A DNA stretch of 64,000 nt from Bog-532 sp963732345 (GCA_963732345.1 CAVSZI010000021.1:62001-126000); one strand, 5' to 3'. Shown: positions 35,377 through 43,660, numbered from the stretch's first letter. Made by a program: numbers and translations. Notes: generated by a model not told the origin, from the letters alone.

Positions 35377-35921
35377 GGCCCGCGACGGGTGGCCCGGCCG
35401 CCCTTCGGCAGGTCAACTAGCTCGGCGACGTTCCGGCCGATGAGGTCGTACTTCTGGGCTCGCCGGATCGACCGGATGAGCGTGCTCTTGATCTTTACGA
35501 GTGACGCCTTGCTGAGTACCTTGGCGACGTCCCGGAAGAACCGGTCAGCGTCCGTGGCTTTGAAGTCCTTCAGCTTCGTCGCGCCGATCGCCGGATAGAT
35601 CCACTTCTCGGCCTGGCCCCGGTAGGTGGCCATGGTGTGCGGGTCTAGTTCGAGCGAGTCGAACCAGTCCGTGACACACTGCCGGACGGTGTAGGCCGCC
35701 GGCGTCTGAATGCCAGCTTTGATCTCCTCGTGCAACTCGTCGAGCTTGTCCTTGACCTCGGTCCTCGTTCTGCCGCGTACGTATCGTCGGCGGCGCTTGC
35801 CGCTGCCGTCATAGCCGAGCGAGATCGTGCCGACGTAGCACTTGTTGGTCTTGTCCCACGAGATGCCGTCGTCGCCCCGCTCCCTGCGTTTCGTCGGCCC
35901 GGATGGCGAAGGTTTACCCAC
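35373..35921 (-). CDS. Integrase N-terminal part (separated by frameshift)
   Basis: A 182-residue reading frame with the arm-binding domain (DKTNKCYVGTISLGYDGSGK, RRYVRGRTRTEVKDKLDELH) and SAM-like core-binding domain (TVRQCVTDWFDSLELDPHTM, LIGRNVAELVDLPKG). After VDLPKG, normal integrases continue RPGHPSRAMSEEQAGRVL, which is found here in the frame of the downstream ORF. One base appears lost near 35395-35406. The two ORFs overlap as ATGA, so coupled translation of a split integrase is conceivable, but an indel is more likely. Confidence 0.75.
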   Translation of the reverse strand: MGKPSPSGPTKRRERGDDGISWDKTNKCYVGTISLGYDGSGKRRRRYVRGRTRTEVKDKLDELHEEIKAGIQTPAAYTVRQCVTDWFDSLELDPHTMATYRGQAEKWIYPAIGATKLKDFKATDADRFFRDVAKVLSKASLVKIKSTLIRSIRRAQKYDLIGRNVAELVDLPKGGRATRRGP

Positions 35922-35968
35922 AGGCTTAGCTCCTTTCGATCGGCTGTCCTCCTTCGACTGTACGTCAA

Positions 35969-35984
35969 GACGTCCCTAGACGTC
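35969..35984 (-). promoter_or_regulatory. Tandem GACGTC operator candidate upstream of integrase
   Basis: Two GACGTC palindromes at 35969-35974 and 35979-35984 with CCTA between them. The minus-strand 20-mer GAGGGACGTCTAGGGACGTC (35988 to 35969) ends 47 bases before the integrase start. The same arrangement recurs upstream of three other genes in this window. Confidence 0.7.
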
Positions 35985-35991
35985 CCTCAAT

Positions 35992-36162
35992 TCATGCGGC
36001 ATCTTCGCGTGAGGCGATGAACTCGGCGAGCTGCTCCTCGGTGATCCGGCGCGACTTGCCGATCTTGAGGCTGCGGAGCTGGCGGGTACGCAGCAGGTAG
36101 TAGACCTTGTCCCGGCCGACGTTCAGCATCTTCGCTACCTGCTCGACGGTGTAAGCCTGCAA
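35992..36162 (-). CDS. xis: Excisionase-like helix-turn-helix protein (Xis)
   Basis: A 56-residue MerR/excisionase-type winged helix: YTVEQVAKMLNVGRDKVYYL, RTRQLRSLKIGKSRRITEEQ, LAEFIASRE. I chose TTG 36162 because a full-strength AGGAGGTGATC ends 5 bases upstream. The ATG at 36204 would directly abut its ribosome site and adds an unconserved tail. It lies between the integrase and the FtsK/TraB gene, as in actinomycete integrative elements, and should direct excision. Confidence 0.82.
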   Translation of the reverse strand: MQAYTVEQVAKMLNVGRDKVYYLLRTRQLRSLKIGKSRRITEEQLAEFIASREDAA

Positions 36163-36231
36163 CGGTCGATCACCTCCTGTGGTCGTGGGTTGTTCCCGGG
36201 GCATCTCCTCTCGTTCTGTAACGCGGCGTAG

Positions 36232-36308
36232 TTGTCTACGTCTTTGTCTATGCTCCTGTTTGCCTGCCATTACGTGCAGACGCGCGCGTGACTCGTAGAC
36301 GTAGACAA
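36232..36308. promoter_or_regulatory. 11-bp inverted repeat upstream of xis
   Basis: TTGTCTACGTC (36232-36242) and its exact reverse complement GACGTAGACAA (36298-36308) flank a 55-bp segment between the traB stop and xis. It is a candidate regulator or Xis-binding site controlling the int/xis promoter. Confidence 0.5.
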
Positions 36309-38171
36309 TCACGGATTGTCACTGCCTGCCGCGTGCCACCGCCCCCGGCTGACCTGGATCACCTGGCCGCGCTCGGCGAGTTCGCGCAGCCGCAGGTAGA
36401 TCCACGGTCGGCTCATGCCGGTCGCGGTCATGAGTTCGGGAACGGTGGTGCCGTCGTCCGGAGCCAGGGACAGCGCGGCCCACAGGATGGCTTCGGGTTC
36501 GTCGCCCGCGTGCCTGGGCTCGTCTTCGTCGTTCAGCGGCGAGCGGGGTGGGTGGTCTGCCTCAGCATCTGGCGCGATGGGTGCTTCGGCGCGGTTCCAA
36601 TCTTCGATCGCTTGCCGCGACACCTCATCGAGCGGTGGCCGGAGGCTGACATGCAGGCTGGCTGTACCGGAGACGACCTCGTCCGATACTAGGTAGGCGC
36701 GGGCCCGCCGGGGCGTGCCGTGCTCCGCGGAAGAAACGAGGAACTTACCCGGCGCGTCGAGCGTGTGGGCCTGCCAGCCCGCGGCCAGCATGCCCTGGCC
36801 GAGGATGAGGTCCACGTCCTTGCGTTCCCGGACCCGGAAGCAGATCCGGACATCCATCTGGGAGCGCACCGCGCCTTGTCCCATGGCCTTCTGCGTCGGC
36901 CGCTGGGTAGCCGCGATCAGGCTGACGGCCACGGCGCGCCCCCGCCGGGCAATCGAGTCGGCGTGCCGGATCGCTCCCGGGGCGTCGTCCACGAGTTCGG
37001 CGTACTCATCAATGAGAATGATCAGCGCGGGCATTGCCGGTGTCGGTTCGCAGACGCGCTGGCCCTGCTCGGCGAGCACCGCGGCTCGTGCTTCGAGAAC
37101 GGCGACGGCGTCGGCCAGCAGCACTTGGGCCTCATCGGGCGTGGTCGCCAGCCGGTCAAGGCAGGAGAGCCACGGGCCGAGTTCCATCCCCTTCTTGAGG
37201 TCGATGCCCCAGAGGACCACGTCGCTGCAGGCGGACAGGTTGCCGATCAGCACGTTGAGGCCGCCGCTCTTGCCCGCGCCGGTCGCCCCGCCGAACAGGA
37301 CGTGGCGGCGAAGGAACGAGACGCGGCACGGGTCCGCGTCCTCGAACGGGCCGAGGTCGATGGCCTCGGTGATGGAGGAGACGGACGGGCCGGGCCACGG
37401 GATCGCGTCGGCGTGCGGGTCGGTGTCGAGCACGCGCAGCTCGCATCGGTTGGCGTAGTTGTCGGGCGTCGGGTGGACGCGGACGGCGCCTCGGAAGGTG
37501 CCGAGACCGGATTCGATGGCGGGAATCTTCGCGATCACGTCGTGGATGGTCTGTCCCCGGGCCAGCCGGAACCGGGCCCGCCAGCCCCACAGGTCCACCA
37601 TGGCCGACATGACCTGGGATCCGGCCAGCCCGACGGCCTTCGCGACTTCCGGCCAGGATTCAAGGGTCCGTTCGAGACGGACCTTGGCGCGGCGCCGACG
37701 ACTGGCCCACCAGGGCACCGCGCAGAGCAGGGCCACGATGACACCAAGGGCGGGCAGGGGTGGCGTGGCCGGGCCCAATGCGGTCGCAGCCGTGAGCCAT
37801 CCGCCTGCCACCGCAGAGACGGCTGCGCCGTAAACACGCTCTGCGGTCCTGCTCAGGAAAGGCCACTCTTTGCGTAGCCGTCGCGGCGCTGGCAGAGTCA
37901 GGGCGGCCACATCGGCGATCGTGACGGCCATCAGCCATGGCCACCATCCGGGGTGGGAACGGTGCAGTGTTGCCGCCGTTACCACGACGCCCACGACTAC
38001 CGCGGCGGGGGCGAGTTCGGAGCGGTACCGCCACAGGGCACGGACGACGATCGCACCGGCGGTCTCGGATACTGGCTCGTCCGGACTAAGGAACATCGTC
38101 GGCTGGAAGCCGTCGCGGCGGAGTTGCCGGGCGCGATGGCGGAGCTGGCGTCGTGATGGCCGGTTCGTCAT
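36309..38171 (-). CDS. FtsK/SpoIIIE-type DNA translocase (TraB-like)
   Basis: A 620-residue double-stranded DNA pump used for conjugation of actinomycete integrative elements. Two pairs of N-terminal membrane helices lie in residues 55-160 (AAVVVGVVVTAATLH, ALGVIVALLCAVPWWA). Walker A is GGATGAGKS at 294-302 and Walker B is ALIILIDEYAEL; AATQRPTQKAMGQGAVRSQM is the FtsK sensor segment. A C-terminal winged helix (TVPELMTATGMSRPWIYLRL) would bind clt-type repeats. Its start overlaps the stop of the preceding small gene. A single protein of this kind replaces a type IV secretion system. Confidence 0.92.
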   Translation of the reverse strand: MTNRPSRRQLRHRARQLRRDGFQPTMFLSPDEPVSETAGAIVVRALWRYRSELAPAAVVVGVVVTAATLHRSHPGWWPWLMAVTIADVAALTLPAPRRLRKEWPFLSRTAERVYGAAVSAVAGGWLTAATALGPATPPLPALGVIVALLCAVPWWASRRRRAKVRLERTLESWPEVAKAVGLAGSQVMSAMVDLWGWRARFRLARGQTIHDVIAKIPAIESGLGTFRGAVRVHPTPDNYANRCELRVLDTDPHADAIPWPGPSVSSITEAIDLGPFEDADPCRVSFLRRHVLFGGATGAGKSGGLNVLIGNLSACSDVVLWGIDLKKGMELGPWLSCLDRLATTPDEAQVLLADAVAVLEARAAVLAEQGQRVCEPTPAMPALIILIDEYAELVDDAPGAIRHADSIARRGRAVAVSLIAATQRPTQKAMGQGAVRSQMDVRICFRVRERKDVDLILGQGMLAAGWQAHTLDAPGKFLVSSAEHGTPRRARAYLVSDEVVSGTASLHVSLRPPLDEVSRQAIEDWNRAEAPIAPDAEADHPPRSPLNDEDEPRHAGDEPEAILWAALSLAPDDGTTVPELMTATGMSRPWIYLRLRELAERGQVIQVSRGRWHAAGSDNP

Positions 38172-38479
38172 GAACCGTCTCGGTGCTGGGGCGGAAGCTG
38201 GCCCTGGGCTTCGAGTTCGTCGCGCAGGTAATACAGGGCGTCGTCCTCGCCCTCTGCCTGGGCGCCGAGGGTGGCCCGGGTCGCAGCGATCAAGTTGTGC
38301 AGGTTGGCCAGGGTCCGCGCCAGGCGGCCGCGGAGCCGGCCGACCTCAGCAAGGAGCAGCGGAATCAGGTCCAGCGCCTTGGCGAGCGTGCTCATGGCTG
38401 AGACAGCGTCGTCGTGCCGGCGGGTCACCTCCTGTAGATCAGCGTCCGGGTGGTTCCTGGGTTCGGTCGTGATGATCAC
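38168..38479 (-). CDS. Small element-encoded protein, 103 aa
   Basis: Helical hydrophilic protein (VTRRHDDAVSAMSTLAKALD, LARTLANLHNLIAATRATLG, DALYYLRDELEAQGQ) with no known domain. The gene overlaps traB by four bases (ATGA). An AAAGGAGGTGATC ribosome site covers the nominal GTG at 38479, so the true start may lie slightly downstream (an internal GTG follows a second GGAGG, about 38425). Probably a conserved accessory protein of the transfer operon. Confidence 0.6.
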   Translation of the reverse strand: MIITTEPRNHPDADLQEVTRRHDDAVSAMSTLAKALDLIPLLLAEVGRLRGRLARTLANLHNLIAATRATLGAQAEGEDDALYYLRDELEAQGQLPPQHRDGS

Positions 38480-38497
38480 CTCCTTTGGTCGTCGTGG

Positions 38498-38689
38498 TCA
38501 GCCTTGGCCCGTCAGGGCGTGGATGATCGCGGTCACGGTGGTGCGGATCTCGGGCGCGAGGCTGGTGGTGGCCAGGTAGAAGCCGAACAGCACACAGATG
38601 AAGCCATGCCAGGGCTTGAGCCCGGCGTACCGGTGCAGCAGCCACACCACAACGCCGAGCACCAGGACGAGTGAGACCGATATCGCCAA
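38498..38689 (-). CDS. Small membrane protein (Spd-like)
   Basis: A 63-residue protein that is mostly two hydrophobic helices (ISVSLVLVLGVVVWLLH, WHGFICVLFGFYLATTSL) plus a short tail. TTG 38689 start. Small membrane proteins in this position in actinomycete integrative elements are linked to intramycelial spread; function inferred from position. It lies six bases after the HD-domain gene. Confidence 0.65.
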   Translation of the reverse strand: MAISVSLVLVLGVVVWLLHRYAGLKPWHGFICVLFGFYLATTSLAPEIRTTVTAIIHALTGQG

Positions 38690-38695
38690 TACGCC

Positions 38696-39601
38696 TCACC
38701 GTCTCCCGGAGTCGGCCGCGTCGCCGCTGGCCGCGAGAATCGCGTTGAAGCGGCCGGAGGCTTTGCGGAGCTGACCGAGGATGCGGGCCTTGACCTCATC
38801 CGTAAGGGGAGTGCCGGGCCGGGAGGCCAGGTCCGCCAGCGCGGGGACAAGCGGCGCGTACTTCCGGGCCAGCCGGCCGGTTTTCTCTCCGGTCGTGTGG
38901 ATCAGCCCGACACCGTTGTCGGTGAAGTCGGACAGCTTGATGACCCGTGCCCACGGGCACGCGGCCAGGCTGTCCGCGACATGCTCGCGGTACTGCCCAT
39001 CCGCATCGCTTCCGGGTGCGTAGACCGGGTTGGTCACCGCGGCCACGAGCTCCGCGACCGACGCCCCATAGTCGGCGGTCAGCAGAGCGAACGCGCCCGG
39101 CCGACCGGCCGCGGACAGATCCTCGGCGTGATCCTCGACGGAGTCGTGCAGCAGAGCCGCGCAGATCACGTCCAGCTCCCGGACGCTGTAGTGGACCATG
39201 ATCCGGAGAGCCACGCGGAGCAGATGGTTGACGTACGGCTCGCGCTGACGGCGATCGGAGGCGTGCAACCTGGCCGCCAGCCGCAATGCCCGCATCAGCT
39301 GCCGCCGGGCATCCGAGTCGGTGAGCCGTGCGGTTTCCAGCGCGAACCGCTCCCGGAGCCCCTGCTCGCCATACATGGCGGTGATGGCGTGCAGGGGCAT
39401 GACCGACAGCAGCTGGCGCTCATTGGCCAGGTTGGGCGCTGTACTGGCCCGGGTCGTCCAGGTAGCGAGGTGACCGCAGTCGCGGCACTCCCAGCCCATC
39501 CGGATCTCGCTGGAGCCGACGCGGATCTCGTACTCGGTGATGTCCCACGACCCGCATGAGGGGCACGGCTCCGCGGCGGTCCATCCGGGTGGATGAGTCA
39601 T
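38696..39601 (-). CDS. HD-domain phosphohydrolase fused to an N-terminal zinc ribbon
   Basis: A 301-residue protein. The N-terminal Cys4 ribbon (PCPSCGSWDITEYE ... CRDCGHLATW) precedes a RelA/SpoT-like HD domain: REPYVNHLLRVALRIMVHYS, ICAALLHDSVEDHAE, VIKLSDFTDNGVGLIHT. The metal-binding H, HD and D residues are present, so nucleotide hydrolysis, possibly of an alarmone, is expected. ATG 39601 has GGAAGGGG upstream and overlaps the stop of the preceding membrane gene (ATGA). The standalone HD form is common in streptomycete elements; the ribbon fusion is less usual. Confidence 0.82.
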   Translation of the reverse strand: MTHPPGWTAAEPCPSCGSWDITEYEIRVGSSEIRMGWECRDCGHLATWTTRASTAPNLANERQLLSVMPLHAITAMYGEQGLRERFALETARLTDSDARRQLMRALRLAARLHASDRRQREPYVNHLLRVALRIMVHYSVRELDVICAALLHDSVEDHAEDLSAAGRPGAFALLTADYGASVAELVAAVTNPVYAPGSDADGQYREHVADSLAACPWARVIKLSDFTDNGVGLIHTTGEKTGRLARKYAPLVPALADLASRPGTPLTDEVKARILGQLRKASGRFNAILAASGDAADSGRR

Positions 39602-39849
39602 CGGCCATCCCCTTCCGAGCCGTGGCCGGCCAGGCAGGAGCATCGGTGCGCGGTGGTGTCCTCTGCTGGATAGGGGCGACGGACGTGTACGCCGAGCAGG
39701 AGCCGGGCCAGGGCGGCGGTTGGCCGGTGCGCCCGGCTGGTCATCTCGGCGTTCGCCGGTTCCTGGCGGATGCCGGCGACCACCACGGCGAACAGGAGCA
39801 CGGCAACCAGGGCCATCGCGGCGGCCACGAACAGCAGAACGGCAAGCAT
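39598..39849 (-). CDS. Small single-pass membrane protein
   Basis: An 83-residue protein with a strong N-terminal helix (LAVLLFVAAAMALVAVLLFA) and a short cytoplasmic tail with HRCSCLAGHGSEG. No family recognised. The start shares one base with the preceding stop (TGATG) and its stop overlaps the HD-domain gene, so the three genes are translationally coupled. Confidence 0.65.
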   Translation of the reverse strand: MLAVLLFVAAAMALVAVLLFAVVVAGIRQEPANAEMTSRAHRPTAALARLLLGVHVRRPYPAEDTTAHRCSCLAGHGSEGDGR

Positions 39850-40088
39850 CAGTTCTCAGCTCCCTTCTTGACTGTGCGGATGGCCTGGGCGAAGGTCCGG
39901 GCACCGGCCCGGGCCTGCCGTGTGACCAGACGGCGTGCGACGCGGCGGCTCGTCCGTGTGGTCTTCCGCCGCCACACGATCCGGGCCCGGCACTTGCGGC
40001 ACAGGTGGTGTGACTGTTCGGTGACCGCACCGCAGGGACACTGACGGCGCCGGTCGTCGGCGAGCGCGGTTAGAAGATCGGTGTGCAT
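39849..40088 (-). CDS. Small zinc-ribbon-like protein
   Basis: A 79-residue protein with a possible metal site CPCGAVTEQSHHLCRKC followed by a highly basic tail (RRKTTRTSRRVARRLVTRQA), suggesting nucleic-acid binding. ATG 40088 has a clear GGAAGGAG site. First gene of the minus-strand operon running through the small genes and HD gene to traB. Confidence 0.65.
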   Translation of the reverse strand: MHTDLLTALADDRRRQCPCGAVTEQSHHLCRKCRARIVWRRKTTRTSRRVARRLVTRQARAGARTFAQAIRTVKKGAEN

Positions 40089-40208
40089 CGAAACTCCTTC
40101 CACTCGGCGCCGTCGCCCGGTGTCCCGGATCGGCGCGGTGCGTTGTTATGCACCGCAGAATGCGCCGGGGGAGTAGGACGCAGTGACTACGCAGCGGGAC
40201 GATGAGTG

Positions 40209-40224
40209 GACGTGCCGGGACGTC
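40209..40224 (+). promoter_or_regulatory. Tandem GACGTC-like operator upstream of DUF5919 regulator 1
   Basis: GACGTG (40209-40214) and GACGTC (40219-40224) with 10-bp centre spacing. The second forms the longer palindrome GGGACGTCCC (40217-40226). It ends 47 bases before ATG 40272, the same distance as at the integrase. Confidence 0.65.
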
Positions 40225-40271
40225 CCTACTAAGGTGAAGCCGTCCTTTTACGTCCGGCGGGCATGGGTGGA

Positions 40272-41018
40272 ATGCCAAACGAGAGGCTGCGAGCGCTTCT
40301 GCTGGAGCGGGGGGTCACTCCAGCCAAGCTCGCTGAAGCCGTCCAGGTGGACGCCAAGACGATCGAACGATGGATCGTCAAGAGCCGCACGCCGTATCGC
40401 CGCCACCGCTACGCGGTCGCGGCGTTCTTCAGCGTCGATGAGTCATTCATCTGGCCCGAAGCACTCAACAGCGATGAGGTAGCGGCGGCGTCGGAGAGCG
40501 AGATCGTCTCCGTTTATCCGCACCGCTGGGCCGTTCCGCGGGACAGCTGGCGGCATCTCTTCGAGCGGGCCGAACACGAAATCGGCATCCTCGTATACTC
40601 CGGGCTATTCATGGCCGAAGACGCCGGGCTGAAAGCGCTCCTCGCCGGCAAGGCCCAAAGTGGCGTGCGCGTCCGGATCCTTCTCGGTAGCCCCGATAGC
40701 CCGTACGTCGCCGAACGCGGCGTTGCTGAGGGTATCGACGATGTGATGCCCGCGAAGGTACGGAGCGCGATCATCGCCTACCGGCCGCTGGCGAAGATGG
40801 AGAACATAGAGGTTCGCCTGCACGACACGATTCTCTATAACTCCATCTTCCGGGCCGACGATCAGCTGCTGGTCAACACGCATATCTACGGAACGATGGC
40901 CAACAACGCGCCAGTCTTCCACCTGCGCAAAATCGCGGGCGGTGACATGGTGAACACCTATGCGGAAAGCTTCGAGCGCGTGTGGGACGGCGCGCAGCCG
41001 TACGAGGGAGCCGGATAG
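40272..41018 (+). CDS. Helix-turn-helix / DUF5919 regulator, copy 1
   Basis: A 248-residue protein with an N-terminal XRE-like helix-turn-helix (LRALLLERGVTPAKLAEAVQ, DAKTIERWIVKSRTPYRRHR) and a C-terminal DUF5919 domain (HEIGILVYSGLFMAEDAGLK, VRVRILLGSPDSPYVAERG, RLHDTILYNSIFRADDQLLV). The latter has the look of a degenerate phospholipase-D-like fold without HKD motifs. It is divergent from the transfer operon and immediately followed by a NUDIX gene. ATG 40263 is the alternative start; 40272 keeps the operator spacing seen elsewhere. Likely the regulator of this element. Confidence 0.82.
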   Translation: MPNERLRALLLERGVTPAKLAEAVQVDAKTIERWIVKSRTPYRRHRYAVAAFFSVDESFIWPEALNSDEVAAASESEIVSVYPHRWAVPRDSWRHLFERAEHEIGILVYSGLFMAEDAGLKALLAGKAQSGVRVRILLGSPDSPYVAERGVAEGIDDVMPAKVRSAIIAYRPLAKMENIEVRLHDTILYNSIFRADDQLLVNTHIYGTMANNAPVFHLRKIAGGDMVNTYAESFERVWDGAQPYEGAG

Positions 41019-41495
41019 ATGGCCCGCAGGATCGACTACTACGACGACCCCAACGGACCGAAACCCAACAGCATGGTGCCCTCGGTCAACGTCGTCGTGA
41101 CCAGCGATAGCGATGAAATTCTGCTTATACGCCGATCGGACAACGACAACTGGGCGATCCCAGGCGGCGCGATTGATCTAGGCGAGTCAATGACGCAAGC
41201 GGCGATCCGCGAGACGAAAGAAGAAAGCGGGATCGACTGCGAGATAACCGGGCTGGTCGGCATCTACACCGACCCTAAGCACGTCATTCTGTACACCAGC
41301 AACGGCGAAGCCCGGCAGGAGTTTTCGATCGTTCTCACGGGCCGCCCGGTCGGCGGCGAGCTCACCCCCAGCAGCGAGTCAAGCGAAGTGCGCTGGGTTC
41401 CTGCCTCAGATATCGACGGCTACGCCATGGATCGCTCCATGCGTATCCGCATCGGTCATTACCTGCAAAGGCAGGACTCCCCCGTCCTGACATGA
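41019..41495 (+). CDS. NUDIX hydrolase (Pif-like candidate)
   Basis: A 158-residue protein with an exact NUDIX box (GAIDLGESMTQAAIRETKEE then SG) in a standard fold starting VPSVNVVVTSDSDEILLIRR. The start codon follows the DUF5919 gene stop with no gap. In the element pSAM2, the transfer-immunity protein Pif carries a NUDIX motif and sits in a similar place. Assignment to that role is by analogy; substrate unknown. Confidence 0.88.
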   Translation: MARRIDYYDDPNGPKPNSMVPSVNVVVTSDSDEILLIRRSDNDNWAIPGGAIDLGESMTQAAIRETKEESGIDCEITGLVGIYTDPKHVILYTSNGEARQEFSIVLTGRPVGGELTPSSESSEVRWVPASDIDGYAMDRSMRIRIGHYLQRQDSPVLT

Positions 41496-42099
41496 CGGGC
41501 CTGTGCCGACGGCCTTGACGCAGGCAAGAGCCGCTACCGAGATCCGCGGCCGGATATCCGGACCGTCGGCGTGTGCCCGCGGCGGACAAGGTTGACAAAG
41601 CGGGCAACCCGGGGCGCGAAGGTCGAGAGACCGGTCCTATAGGCATTCGGAAAGCGGCTGTTCGCCTCTGGATCGAACGACGTTCAAGGCGGAGAATTCA
41701 AAGCGACCGGCGCGCAGCCGACACGATAGAGGCGGCACAACCGCCTGGGGAATCTGTCTCGATGAGTCAGGCAATGGGGGAGATATGCCGATCGAGGACG
41801 AATGCGGAGACTATAGGGAGTTGCGGCCGGCCGCGGAGCGCCTTTGCGTACGCATGTCACACCTCGCGTGCCCGCGTGGCCGGCCCTGGTGAGAGTGCAC
41901 GCCAGCGGCGCACCACCGGGCGCCGCTGGCGTGCGAGGGCGGCACTGAGGGCACGAGCCGACTGCCCGGGAGCGGCGTGGAGTCCCGAGGAGAACAGGCG
42001 TGGAGTCCCAGGAGAATAGGTATTGCCGATGGTCCGCGCCGCCCAGGTCCTCGTCCCTTGCGAGCCCGGCTCGATCACATGAAAATCGTTGAGATCACG
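41496..42099. other. Intergenic, no supported gene
   Basis: About 600 bp with only short Arg-rich reading frames lacking ribosome sites. A duplicate of the tRNA-Thr 3' end, which would mark the right end of the element, was looked for here and not seen. Confidence 0.5.
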
Positions 42100-42660
42100 T
42101 TAATGCGCCTCGGCAATGTCCAGGCGCCCGGAAACCCTGCCGACACTGGCGATCAGATGCGGCTTGGCTTTGGTAATGAAACGGGTCACCACGTCGAATG
42201 GGCCATAGCGTTTGATGATCTCCGACAGCCGGTTCTGGACGCAGACGGGCGAGCCATCAGGTGTGGTGGTCATGTCGCAGTAGGTCAGCGCGTCCTCTAG
42301 CGCGGGGTCGACGCGCGGAAATTCGTTGGTCAGTTCGTTGGCGAGCCCGCGTTGCCGGGCCTCGATGATGGCGCATGAATGATTGGCCACGAGGCGGCAC
42401 AAGACGTCGCCGCCGACTTGAACCTCCCGGAGATAGCGGGCACCATCGAGCGGATGAAAGCCGGTAGCGGCCAGCGCGGGTGAGTAGCCGATGTCGTGAA
42501 GCCAGGCGGCGGCCTCGATCAGGTCAGCCTCGTCTTCGAGGATGGGAGCAAGCGTCCGTGCCCGGGCGGCGACGCCTCGCGTATGCGCCCAGCGGCGGGG
42601 CAACGGCTTCTCCAGTAGCGTTCGGGCGATCTCTTCGGCGCGGTCTGCTTGTCGTCCCAC
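42100..42660 (-). CDS. HD-domain phosphohydrolase
   Basis: A 186-residue protein with the HD superfamily pattern: RRWAHTRGVAARARTLAP (first His), EAAAWLHDIGYSPALAA (HD), LVANHSCAIIEARQRG (His) and DALTYCDMTTTPDG (Asp). GTG 42660 is the only sensible start; the upstream ribosome site is weak. HD hydrolases of this size are frequent neighbours of DUF5919/NUDIX genes in actinomycetes. A tandem GACGTC-type site ends 43 bases upstream of the start, matching the other element genes. Confidence 0.85.
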   Translation of the reverse strand: MGRQADRAEEIARTLLEKPLPRRWAHTRGVAARARTLAPILEDEADLIEAAAWLHDIGYSPALAATGFHPLDGARYLREVQVGGDVLCRLVANHSCAIIEARQRGLANELTNEFPRVDPALEDALTYCDMTTTPDGSPVCVQNRLSEIIKRYGPFDVVTRFITKAKPHLIASVGRVSGRLDIAEAH

Positions 42661-42707
42661 GCGGCCTACGTTAGGCGTCCTGCCTCTGACGTGCACGGAC
42701 GCGGTGA

Positions 42708-42723
42708 GCCGTCTAGGGACGTC
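42708..42723. promoter_or_regulatory. Tandem GACGTC-like operator upstream of HD gene
   Basis: GCCGTC (42708-42713) and GACGTC (42718-42723) separated by TAGG. The surrounding 20-mer matches 17 of 20 positions of the integrase site, in the opposite orientation relative to its gene. The 340 bp from here to the isochorismatase gene holds no supported ORF. Confidence 0.6.
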
Positions 42724-43063
42724 TGCAGCAGAAGAGCGAGCGCGTGTCCCAGACAGCCGGGCAGGGTCCTGGGCTCGCAGGCTTGCCGTTGCCCCCTGCC
42801 CCGCGAGGGCGGACGTGCCCTCGTCACGCCTTTCGCGATGACCATACGGTGCGGCGATTCCCTGTGCGGCGATTGCGTTCTGGCCCTGCCGATGGCGTGC
42901 AGCACGCGATCGCGGCCAGCCCGCGCCGGGGTCATCGTCAGCGAAAGGCCAGGCAGTGTTACGACCGGGGCGGAAAATCCCGGCCAGGGGGCCTGCGGCC
43001 TGGCGGAGACAGCGGCACGCCGCTAGCGTCGATTCCAGGCACCCACCGAAGAAGGCGATCGGC

Positions 43064-43660
43064 ATGGCACCGGCCACCCTGCGGGATCTGATGGGACTGA
43101 GCGATCAGCCGGCGCCGCTCCGGGACACGACGCTGATCATGATCGACTGCCAGAACACCTACCAGCAGGGCATCATGCAGCTGGAAGGCGCCGAAGCCGC
43201 GCTGGCCGAGGCGGCGCGCCTGCTCACCCGCGCGCGGGCGGCCGGTATCCCGGTCCTCCACATCATGCACGACGCCGGGGAGGGTTCCCCCTACGACGTG
43301 CACGCCGAGATCGGGCAGATCAGCGATGAGGTGGCCCCTCTTGCCGGCGAGCCCGTCATCGTCAAGAACTACCCCAACGCGTTCGTCGGCACCGACCTGG
43401 ACACTCGGCTCCGCGAAGCACCCGGCCGCGAGCTGATCCTGGCCGGGTTCATGACGCACATGTGCGTCAACTCCACCGCGCGCGGCGCCTTCAACCTCGG
43501 CTACCATCCCACGGTGGTCGCTAGCGCCACTGCCACCAGGCAGCTGCCCGGACCCGGCGGCGCCCCAGTGCCTGCCGCGGCGCTGCAGGCGGCCAGCCTC
43601 GCCGCGATCGGCGACCTCTTCGGTGTTGTCGTAAGCAAACCCGACGACATACCGGACTGA
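43064..43660 (+). CDS. Isochorismatase-family cysteine hydrolase
   Basis: A 198-residue protein with the catalytic triad visible: Asp in TTLIMIDCQNTYQQG, Lys in VIVKNYPNAFVGT and Cys in GFMTHMCVNSTARGA. The cis-peptide region precedes the Cys as usual. This is the nicotinamidase/isochorismatase-like hydrolase family; substrate not predictable. ATG 43064 follows GAAGAAGGCGATC. It is probably the first chromosomal gene after the mobile block. Confidence 0.88.
   Translation: MAPATLRDLMGLSDQPAPLRDTTLIMIDCQNTYQQGIMQLEGAEAALAEAARLLTRARAAGIPVLHIMHDAGEGSPYDVHAEIGQISDEVAPLAGEPVIVKNYPNAFVGTDLDTRLREAPGRELILAGFMTHMCVNSTARGAFNLGYHPTVVASATATRQLPGPGGAPVPAAALQAASLAAIGDLFGVVVSKPDDIPD

Noticed and set aside
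43020..43040. Possible right attachment site resembling the tRNA T-loop (TCGATTCC)
   Set aside because: Only 8 bases match the tRNA-Thr 3' end, too few for an attachment repeat; chance occurrence.
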